DNA of 64,000 nt from Aegilops tauschii subsp. strangulata (taxonomy: Eukaryota > Streptophyta > Magnoliopsida > Poales > Poaceae), in assembly GCF_002575655.3 (NCBI RefSeq), contig NC_053037.3:327325294-327389293 (forward strand). Direction: 5' to 3'. The notes beneath the pieces are model-generated. The model saw only the letters and a list, made by a program, of their open reading frames with translations. It made no database searches and was not told where the DNA came from. Of the stretch, positions 55,978 to 64,000 are shown in pieces; within the stretch, counting starts at the first letter, position 1, and each line of letters starts with the position of its first letter. A program made the position numbers and the translations under genes.

Positions 55978-57755
55978 ATGCACGCAAGGAAAATGGAGGC
56001 TGCTGGCCCCAACGCCAAGAAGATGAGGCTCCCGCCAGCAGTGACACCGGTTGTAGATCGCGCACCCGGCAGTGTGGGAAGAAGCGGCGAGCCCCCCCCC
56101 CCCCACCCGAATCCGAGGAACCCGTAGAATCTCTGGTGGGCCGAATCAGCGATCCCCCTGACGCCATGCTTGGGGAGATTGTCTCCCTTCTCCCCACTAA
56201 GGTTGGCTGCCGCACGCAAGTCCTCGCATCTTGGTGGCGCACTCTCTTAATCTCGATTGTCGTCATATATCTGTCGTTCCTGAATTTGAACTCCTAAGAG
56301 CCATCATCTCCTCCCACCAGGGCTCCGTTCAATGCCTCTACATCCCGACACGCTACCTGCTGTCCATACCCTACACGGTGGGCGCCTGGCTAACATCCAC
56401 TGACTTCAAAAACTCCAGCAGCTTGAGTTCTACCATTACTACGAAAAATATATACCGCGAACCGAATGCAATGTATTTCTGCCCACACCACCGTTGTCCA
56501 TCTCATGGTTTTCCTCCTCTCTCTACACCCTCACCATAGCCCGGTGCCATCTTCCAGACAATCTAGTACAAATGATTTGACTCCCACTGCTAAAAAAACT
56601 TTTGCTTGTGGTGGTTGATCTGTCAGAGGCCTCACTGCACAACATCATCCACTCCGGTTGCCCTGCCCTAGAGAGCTTGCTGCTTGTTTTCGGATTAGAA
56701 ATATGTATCCACTGTCTTCAAATAAAGTCGCCTCACCTTAAAAGCATTGGTAGTTTGAAGTACGACAGCTCATCATCGAAGATGCCCCTTCACTTCAAAG
56801 GTTGGTCCTTGATTATTGTTATAAACCTTCGCAAATAACTATCATCTCAGCGCCTAAACTTGAGACATTGGGTGTTATTCGTGATCCATTTAAACATCAT
56901 GCATGGTGTTTGGCTCCACACTTATTCAGGTACTGTATATTATCTACACGTTTGTAATCATAAGCTGCATTTTTCATTTGTGCGATAAAGTTTCATATCA
57001 TCTTGGAGTACACTTTGGATACTAATATTATGTTATATGCTCAATGAAGAGTTCGTCCATGGATAGCCTATCAATGGTGCTAGATTTTGTCAAGATCTTA
57101 TATATCAGAATGTTTAGTATTGATCTGAACACAATTATTGGCTTGCTGCGATGCTTTCCATGTGTGGAGAATTTGTATATAGAGGTGATTATTTCATGCA
57201 CACTGAAAGTCCATATATATTGTACTAGAATTACCGTTCAGTTGTCGCTCTATCAACACACTCTTTTTTAGACCTTAGCTGTTTTCAATCTTCATGTCTA
57301 CGTAGGCACGAACACATGGAGAAAAACATCTAACCAATCGGTGGCGTAATAAGCACCGGGATTTTCTCAATTCTCATGACATTCGTTTGAGGACAATAAC
57401 GATGGAAGGTTATGCATCAAATCAGGCAAACAGAAACTTCATCACATTCTTCATGTTGAATGCGAGGTTACTATTGTCCATGAGGCTTAAGTTTTTCAAC
57501 AAGAAATTTCTCACTGATGGATATGTTGAACAACAAAAAAGGAAGTTTCAGGTGGACAAATGGGCTTCTGAACGTGCTCGGCTTCTATTTACAACAACTT
57601 GTCGTCATATGCCAGTAAACTTTTTGGCACAGGGTGTTGATTTTATGGATCAGACCGATCCATTTGTTTGTGACTGCCAAAAACTACCATGTTCAATCTT
57701 GATTTTGTCTAAACTTGATGAACAATTAATTCTTGTGCTTTTGTACCGTTTGTAA
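55978..57755 (+). pseudogene. F-box / leucine-rich / FBD gene, decayed
   Basis: The start is ATG 55978 or 55993 ([15 protein letters not shown]). The F-box follows at about 56125-56240 with [18 protein letters not shown] and a degraded ASWWRTL. Leucine-rich segments appear in changing frames: [20 protein letters not shown] near 56250, then ASLHNIIHSGCPALESLLLV near 56630 and a later LLRCFPCVENLYIEV near 57140. The FBD part (57300-57650) includes NRWRNKHRDFLNSHDIRLRT and ends near DFMDQTDPF. Breaks: a C-run frameshift near 56095, a frameshift near 56225, stops near 56540 and 56577, and others. Introns probably separate parts near 56930-57040 and 57200-57305. F-box/FBD proteins are substrate receptors of SCF ubiquitin ligases; this copy cannot make one. 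Confidence 0.85.
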
Positions 57756-59144
57756 GCTTGAGTTAGATGTGATTGCTCTTTTCAACTCGGTCGAGAATGT
57801 CATATTTTCTTTGAAACAAGGAAAATGGCTTGCCAATTGCTTAATGAAGAGAGAAATATGGTAACAAATCCTGACCAAGGGAAATAACATCACTCTAGCT
57901 GACTGCTTCAGCTCATTCTGCATTACAAAACCCAAGTGCTTAGCGCCCGCCAGCACCCACAAACTTATTTTGAGCTAGCACACCAAATAGGCCATAATTA
58001 TTCATAATAAAGGCTGCATGGTCGTGACAGTTTTTGATTCTGACATTCGGAACCCACGAGGAAAAAGCCTATCCAAGGTGGTGTCGACTTAGTCAACAAA
58101 CCATTCTGCCTACCAGCAGTTTGATTGAGATCCAACATCTGTCGTGTTTCTTATATCTCTTGTCTTCTTCCTCCAGCTGCCCAAACCAAACCACGGTGTC
58201 GGTCCATCCTGCTCCCGCCTCCCACGGCAGGCTGCGCCTCCGCCACCCTACCATACCCTCAAACGTTCGCCATTCCATCCCTCTATTCCCCCACATGTCA
58301 TGTTATTCTCCGGCGACGTTAGCCCCAACCTGCACTTGCACCTGAACTAGTCAACCCTCGTACTCCCCTCCGCCTGCGACTAGACTGCCGCATCTTTCAC
58401 GGCTCCTGTTTGTTCCCATCTGAGGCCTCGTCGTCGTCCTCTGCCTTGGTACGCTCGCTGTGCGCGGTGCGCTGCCTTCTGGCGTTGTCAACGTGATCAA
58501 CAACCGAGAGGAATAAGTAGATGAGTGTACGTGGAGAGGATGACAGTAGGGACCCACCTGGTTCATGGCAGTACGCAAGCAAGTGCGTTGTTATTACAAG
58601 CCAAAAAATGGTTTCTCCTAATGGTTGGACATCTCGGTCCGATGCCATTGTCAACGTAGTCAATGCACGAGAGAATTACACAACGAGCGGATGACACCAG
58701 GGACCCAGCAGGATGCGTCGTTGTTATTTTTTTAGGAACAAGCATTTGTTATTTACTAGTTTTAGAGACGGATCAGGGTAACAACAGGGTTGTGCCGGGG
58801 CAATGGTCCATCTAGCCCAGGGTTTTAATTTATGTTCACCGCATGATGAGCCCAGTTGTGTTTTTTTCTTTCAGAAAATGGCTTACGCAATTCTACTTTT
58901 TTTAAAGAAATACCCAACAGAGGCCTACTTGCTTGCTCAGCCCAGCTGGGCTGCAAATCTTTCAAGACAAGAGCGATGTATTCGCTTGCCTAGAAAATGA
59001 AGTAGTAAGAAACGGGATGTAAATTTTAAAACAAAGCAACCGGCAATTAGTTTCAAATATCAGCTTTTAAGATTCCAAGATTTCGAATTTAATTTTTTTG
59101 GTGGGGGAAATTATGTTGGATTTAAAATAAACAGTTTAAACATG
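57756..59144. other. Intergenic DNA, no gene seen
   Basis: It contains an imperfect direct repeat: about 58487-58600 and 58645-58732 share TTGTCAACGT, GGATGACA, AGGGACCCA and CGTTGTTATT in order. Open frames near 58034-58350 are Pro/Ser-rich chance frames in pyrimidine-rich DNA. Confidence 0.55.
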
Positions 59145-59379
59145 CACTAGTATAGCGAGGTGCGATACAAACGGTTTTTAACCCCTTTCCGCGAAGGTGT
59201 TCTGAAACATCGCCTAGTGAGTGACTGCGATAGGGGGGTCCTTCCCACATGACCCAGAAACCATCGTGGATATGCCCTCCTGGCACACACGCTCGGCAAA
59301 ATGAGGTCGTGTGCGACCGGCGAGCGATCAAATACGGTTTTACATACAGTAGTGCTAAAAATACAATTATACAGGCGAA

Positions 59380-59510
59380 ATGATTTTCGGTCGTAAGTAC
59401 ATCCCACACAGTTAGTCCCCGCTAAACGTTTCCGTTCGTATGTACATTCCACGCAGTCAATCCAAGGAAAGCGTTTCCGTTCGCAGGTACATCACACACA
59501 ATTTTCCCCC
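59380..59510. repeat. Subterminal repeats of the second CACTA element
   Basis: Three diverged units share, in reverse complement, GTGTGGGATGTAC with flanking AAACG(A/T)TT-type words. They are the counterpart of 23166-23385 in opposite orientation. Confidence 0.65.
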
Positions 59511-60029
59511 ATTAAATCGTTTGTGATAGTGTTGCCATTGCACACGACATTAACAATTTTCTCGTTTGCGTTATTGAATGCATCACACACGGTGCATAGA
59601 AGAAACTGTGTGGCAAAGGCTATCCATCACACACACTTTTTATGTGGTAAATGTTTGCGTAAGGTGGCCTAACACAAACAAATTTTGAGGATGTCGTGTG
59701 TGATTGTTCATTGATCCAACACTGTTTATTCCTAGAAACTATGTGTGTTGCCTGAGGTCATCGCCCACGGTGTTTTCTCAATAACCGTTTGCAATAAAAA
59801 AACAATTAGCAGGCTAATTATCCTATTATTAATAATCCATTTATTAATCTAATTGACATTTCATATTAATCACACAATATATTTCATTTCCATATTAAGG
59901 AAGCATGATTCCATAATTCAGATACATCAGAGTACAACATCATATAGCTTCAGCACTCAGCTACCCCATTACACAGTTGCACCAGCACCAAGTTTCAGAC
60001 GCAACATCTACAACCTTTCAAAATTAGCA

Positions 60030-60281
60030 TCACAGACGGGACATAGACAGATGAATCTCATCTGGAAAACTGCTGAAGTGGAAGGCGAATATTGAGCCTT
60101 CATTGATGTTGAAGGTCTTTGCAACTTTAGGACAGTGCCTATGGATGATCGACTGTCCATCCTTCGTCCTCTTTAGGAACACTTCAGTATTGAACCGTGG
60201 GTGTTGTATGAAAACCTTCCTCGCCTCCTGACCATACAGGTGGTTTGAGAGGTAATCATCAATGAACTGCATTGGAAAGGC
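60030..60281 (-). pseudogene. B3-like gene, last exon (CACTA cargo)
   Basis: It begins on the minus strand after the acceptor GTTTTCAG at 60281 and ends at a stop at 60030. It encodes FIDDYLSNHLYGQEARKVF, a strand region EVFLKRTKDGQ, CPKVAKTFNINEGSIFAF and a final IHLSMSRL. The segment order follows the B3 DNA-binding fold. It is uninterrupted and about 80% similar at protein level by eye to 22533-22784. Splicing to the next block upstream is inferred from GT-AG signals shared by both copies. Confidence 0.7.
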
Positions 60282-60366
60282 CTGAAAACAAAGATATGCA
60301 TAAATATCTTCTCCAGATTTGAAATGGCGCAAAGGAATTAAAAAGACAAGGTATAACAGTTAGTAC

Positions 60367-60548
60367 CATCCCATAGTGAAATAATGTCTTCTTCATTGTG
60401 CAGACAAAGATCTTGTTGTTTTTTGTCGCTAATTTCTTTATCGTAACAATCTTTCTGAGTGTCTTGACTTGACTGATATTAATGGAAAACTCATTTCCAC
60501 ATATGCAAAAAATGTCAAACCATGGGTCAAAACCTCTTACAGCAGGAC
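60367..60548 (-). pseudogene. B3-like gene, middle exon (CACTA cargo)
   Basis: On the minus strand it runs from an ATGTAG acceptor at 60548 to a GTACTAACT donor just below 60367. It encodes FDPWFDIFCICGNEFSINIS and ends KIFVCTMKKTLFHYGM, which would be the first strand of a B3-like fold continued by the last exon. It is open throughout and better preserved than the copy near 22283-22450. Confidence 0.65.
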
Positions 60549-60696
60549 CTACATGTGCAAGACCAAATTGTTAAAAACCAAATATTTAAGAACAAGAAGT
60601 GGAAAGGTGTGTTATTAACAACAGGCCTAATATTAAAAAACAAGCAAACGTAGTCATTCAAACTTGTATTGTGCGGGTTTAAGTATGCTAGTTATT

Positions 60697-61118
60697 AGCC
60701 CTATTTGGATCCATGGGTTAGAGTTAGTTTGGGATCAAATAGCCCTAAAGTATCCAAACATGAGGGCTAGTTTGAGCTAGTTGCGTCAAACCCACCCAAA
60801 ACAACTATCCCACCCAAGAGCTGTTGATTGGGGCTAGTTCTCCAAGTGCATCTATTGTCAATCTAACACTGTCACCCAAACACCTCTTTGGCTAGAGTTA
60901 GTTCAGGGTTAGTCATTGTTGAGTATCATTGTTATTTAGGAAACGTAGGATTTCCTTGACTTGTACTCCAAGATGACCATGTACTCCTATATATATGCCC
61001 ACGAGGCTCAATCAATACAATCAACTATTCCACCAATCTCTCTCTCTCTCCCTTTTAACTGTCATGAGCTAGAAACTAACTATAACCTCTAGCTAAGTTA
61101 GAGTATTCAAACAGTGCC
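60697..61118. mobile_element. Small inverted-repeat element containing a solo LTR
   Basis: The left end GCCCTATTTGGATCC and the right end, in reverse complement GGCACTGTTTGAATAC, form an imperfect inverted repeat with possible ATT duplications. The superfamily is unclear. It is interrupted by the solo LTR at 60917-61060. Confidence 0.5.
60917..61060 (+). mobile_element. Solo LTR of a miniature (TRIM-like) copia element
   Basis: This 144-bp unit starts TGTTGAGTATC and ends TTTTAACT, flanked by perfect GTCAT duplications (60912-60916 and 61061-61065). It has TATATATAT at 60988-60996 and a CT-repeat near the end. The size, promoter and duplications fit a small LTR left after recombination. The last base is T where CA would be expected. 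Confidence 0.7.
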
Positions 61119-61151
61119 ATTGTTAAATCAAATGGAAAGGCATGTTCCATA

Positions 61152-61408
61152 CTCCCTCCGGTCCTTTTTACTCTACATATAAGAATTGTCTAAAGTCAAA
61201 CTTCATATAGTTTGACCTTATTTATATGAAAAAGAATCAATATCCAGCATGCTAAAGTTATACAATATGAAAATTTAAGTCATGACACATGTACTGATAT
61301 TTATTTCATATTGTGAATGTTGGCATTTTGTTCTATAAAGTTGGTCAAACTTTAAGAGGCCTGAATTTAGACAAATCTTATATGCGAACTAAAAAGATTC
61401 GGAGGGAG
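61152..61408. mobile_element. Stowaway MITE in an intron of the B3-like gene
   Basis: Ends CTCCCTCCGGTCC and, in reverse complement, CTCCCTCCGAATC are flanked by TA at 61150-61151 and 61409-61410. Length is 257 bp, with matching inner arms (AGTTTGACC / GGTCAAACT). Confidence 0.85.
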
Positions 61409-61727
61409 TACAACATGCTTAACATCAACCAAATATAGCCATTCATAGAGCTATTGTTAAATTTGGTATTGATGAAATTGAACTGCACAATTTATACTAG
61501 CACATATAAAACATCACATTGTTAATAGCTGAAATAAACAAGGCGTACTACGAACTACCAAAGATGGCAATTGAAACTGGACATATGCTAACTACAAACA
61601 ACTGAACAACCATAAACCGTAGAAATAAATAAGGCGTAATGCAAACAACCTAATATAGCAATAAATACTGGACATGTTCTCACTACAAAAGGGGTTCGAG
61701 AAAACAAATCATGGGTTTTCTCACTTG

Positions 61728-62144
61728 TCACAGATTGGCTCCCTCCTCGTGGTCATCGTCGATGAGGTCTGACTTGCCAGCTGAGGATCCCAGGCCAGCG
61801 TCGCAGAACGTGTCCTTCATAAGTGAAAAACAGGGATCCATGGTGATGAAGGATGGCAAATTGTTCATAACGAGCCGCAGGAGATCAGCGGCAGGGCCAT
61901 CGATGAGATCAACGGCTGTCGAACCCGAAGGGTTGGGGGTGGGCAACTTAACCTATGACATAACCCGTGTCAAGCCGTCGGTGTCGACGACCTCGATGTC
62001 GTAGCCGGCGTCCGCGACATGCCAGAATACTCCAGCCCGCTGATTGAAAGGCTTAATCCAGGTCCACTCATCGTCTTCAGCTTCCTCGGTGGCCACCTCA
62101 CTGACATCGGGCGAAGAGGCCACGGTAAATCTCTTTTGGGCCAT
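61728..62144 (-). pseudogene. B3-like gene, candidate first exon (CACTA cargo)
   Basis: ATG 62144 (MAQKRFTVASSPDVSEV) opens a frame that is acidic and includes DDEWTWIKPFNQRAGVFW. It is broken by one TAG near 61953 and continues in the same frame (AVDLIDGPAADLLRLVMNNL) to a stop at 61728. It resembles a transcription-factor N-terminus only in being acidic; no domain is recognised. Connection to the B3-like exons 1.2 kb downstream rests on strand, order and spacing. The intervening sequence carries a MITE and a solo LTR. Confidence 0.45.
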
Positions 62145-63100
62145 TCGCTCCTCGAGCTCCCCGGGGAGCTTAGCCAGGCTTAGGCTGGGACGCTCTAGAC
62201 TGGGGGAGGGGTGGGGATGGGGATCTCTGGGAAAGGGGGCATTTCACAGGCGTCATCTAAGAAACTCAGGGCGGCGAGGGTATGTATATCGCTGGGTAAA
62301 CTGCACGGGGAGACCAGCAGAGGTTGACGATGGAGGCGGCGTGGCGGCGGCAGTGGTGACCTAGCTAGGTTTGGAGAGAGGGAGGGGTGGTGTGTATGTG
62401 TGTGAACGGTGGATTTGGGGTGTGTGTGTGGAGGGGGTCCAAGGTGGTGTTTGAGGAAATGCCGCGGGTACTGAAAATTTTACTAGGCGGGAGTAAAATG
62501 GTGAGGCTACCGAAAATTTGGATCAAGGGATTGTAGCAGAGCGGGGCGGGAGTAAAATGTCGGGGCTACTGAAAATTTGGATCTACTGACTAAAGCAGAG
62601 CGGGAGTAACAGACATCACACACGGACCAGACATACTAATCGTGTGCTATCAAACAGAAAAACCATCTACGCGGACGCGGGTAGATATTTTCGAATTGCG
62701 AGGGAGTAGATATTTTTTGAGGGAAGCCTCATGGAGCCCAATCTACTGTGATCATGTGGGTGACAGGGGCAGGGGCACGGCACATGGGTAGTCATAGGGA
62801 ACCGTGTCTGTTTCTTACCCGATCACAGACGGTTGTTGCATCCAACTCGTCTGATGTTTATAAATTTGGCTAAAAAACACGGGAAAGGGTCAGAACACGA
62901 ACACACTTGCATGTGGACCAAATATATGTCTGAAAAGGGTGGTTTGATGTTCAAATACCCAATGCATAACTTTGATGTGGCACCTGTCGCACAAAGCGCA
63001 CGTTATTATTGCTAGCCCCCCCCCCCACCCACCCAAATACACACACTTCGTGTTGCGGGAGGGGAATCCTAGCTATGAACTCATGCCCCCAAATAGCTAG
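62145..63100. other. Upstream region of the B3-like gene and CACTA right-hand region
   Basis: No further gene. It contains G-rich leader DNA, two copies of a phrase GCGGGAGTAAAATG (about 62488 and 62548) and CACTA subterminal-like words. From about 62850 it passes into the repeat at the right edge. Confidence 0.5.
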
Positions 63101-64000
63101 GTCCGACATCTCACTGTACCGTAACACAAAACCAAAAGAAGTACATCAACCCCCCTCTCCCCTTTGCTTTTGATCAAATGTGGACCGTGTGCAGGTCCAC
63201 AGATGTGTTCTTCTGGCGTTAGATGGGTGACACCACTTACCAACCACACCTGCGGGTGGCCCGGTGTGTGTGTGTGTGTGTGTGTGAAAACGATGTGCTA
63301 TGATATTTAAATCACCAAATCACAAATTTGATGTGGCACATGTGCATTGCAAATTAACCGGGCATCCCCAACCCCATGGAGGTTCATCTAGTACGAAGTA
63401 GTACTGTACCCCCCCCCCACACACACACACTTTGAGTCGGTGAGGGGGGCATCTCACCAAGGCGTATTGCAAGACTGACCAAGAAGAATCACCACCTTGG
63501 TTGTATAACCTCTCTTGTTTGTTGGGTCAAAGTCATGCATTGACGTTCCACACGCGCCCCCACAAAATAGGCTAGCTTGTAACCGATAACCACGCGAGGG
63601 AGTGCCTGAAGACAACCACTGCGTGCATGTCGCCCAAACATATGTATGAAGTGTCATGTGGTGTTTGAATATACCCAATGCACAACTTTGATTCATGTGT
63701 ATGCAAGCCCTCAAACTTAGGTGCCGAATCTCACATTGATCGACGTTCGACTATACGGTAACACGAACCAAGAGAAGAAGAATCCACCCTGGTAACCTCT
63801 CTCGCTTTGTTGGTCAAAGTGATGGAGACGTCCACGCGGGCCCATGAATATATGGGCCATTGATGATAACCAAGCGAGGGAGAGTGTCCAAAGACAACCG
63901 CTGCATGCATGTGCCCCAGACATATGTATGGACATGCGTGATGCATGTATATATGTTTGAATACCTAAAGCACAAAAATTGGATGTGGTGCATGCATGCG
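63100..64000. repeat. Irregular tandem repeat of about 280-bp units
   Basis: Units at about 63110-63350, 63460-63710 and 63720-64000 share in order ACCAAGAGAAGAA-like, CTTGTTTGTTGG(G)TCAAAG-like, CGAGGGAG, AAGACAACC, CAT(G)CATGT, ACATATGTATG and (A)ATTTGATGTGG-like words. A partial unit lies near 62890-63000. C-runs with CA or GT microsatellites separate some units. The array continues past the window. Confidence 0.65.

Larger units (their letters stand above)
59145..62850. mobile_element. CACTA-type transposon with B3-like cargo gene; right end not resolved
   Basis: The left end is CACTAGTATAGCGAGGTGC at 59145, and its first 150 bp parallel the inverted right end of the element at 21230-23557 (TTTTTAACCCCTTTCCGCGA, GGGGGGTCCTTCCCACA). 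Inverted copies of the 44-bp type subterminal repeats lie at about 59380-59510. Inside, a minus-strand gene spans 60030-62144. Subterminal-like words (CACACACGG, ACAGACGG) continue to about 62840, but I cannot find a matching TAGTG end, so the right limit is approximate. No transposase is visible. Confidence 0.7.

Noticed and set aside
58034..58350. Three overlapping frames of 65-103 codons
   Set aside because: Pro/Ser-rich output of pyrimidine-rich DNA; all three frames are open at once, which points to composition.
1..64000. Functional tRNA or rRNA genes
   Set aside because: I saw no cloverleaf-like A and B box pairs or rRNA signatures; only tRNA-complementary primer sites of retroelements. 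A covariance-model scan would be decisive.

Overview
The window reads as intergenic plant chromosomal DNA from a large-genome grass, most likely the Triticeae (wheat, Aegilops, barley group). Evidence: stacked LTR retrotransposons whose ends look like Triticeae families (a Maximus-like Sirevirus, a Tekay-type chromovirus, a Tat-lineage gypsy, a Fatima-like Tat element, a Sabrina-like element; these names are recalled, not searched), CACTA transposons, Stowaway and Tourist MITEs, and a decayed grass-type F-box/FBD gene. I see no intact host protein-coding gene, no rRNA, no tRNA and nothing bacterial.

Layout. 1-10581: 3' three quarters of a Ty1/copia Sirevirus on the + strand (pol with stops and a frameshift, an extra env-position gene with its own TATA box, repeated polypurine tracts, 3' LTR). 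It sits inside the 3' LTR of a minus-strand Tekay-type gypsy element (10582-21229), whose 3.4 kb 5' LTR is complete at 17847-21229. That element is itself inserted in a tandem repeat belonging to a CACTA-like transposon that ends at 23557 and carries a B3-like gene fragment. 23558-25598 is low-complexity and unique DNA.

25599-50529 is a three-level nest with target-site duplications intact at every level: a + strand Tat-lineage gypsy element (TSD AATCC), split in its 5' LTR by a minus-strand Fatima-like element at 25862-42345 (TSD GGCGC), itself split by a minus-strand Sabrina-like element at 27971-35344 (TSD CTCTG). LTR divergence counted by eye over samples falls from about 9% to 7-8% to 3-4% from outside in, which matches the nesting order.

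50535-59144 is host-like DNA with MITEs, an unrecognised broken ORF, two blocks that repeat the left flank (an old tandem duplication), and a dead F-box/LRR/FBD gene at 55978-57755. 59145 to about 62850 is a second CACTA element, in the opposite orientation to the first, with a longer copy of the same B3-like gene; it has been hit by a Stowaway MITE and by a 144-bp solo LTR. The window ends in an irregular tandem repeat of roughly 280-bp units.

Common theme: four element families here carry genes beyond gag-pol or transposase. The Tat element has an antisense B3-like ORF with its own TATA box. The Fatima-like element has an antisense, intron-containing gene with its own TATA box. The Sirevirus has a downstream gene with an internal TATA box and a candidate intron. 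The CACTA elements carry a spliced B3-like gene. All copies here are broken, but the repeated design is the most interesting content of the window.
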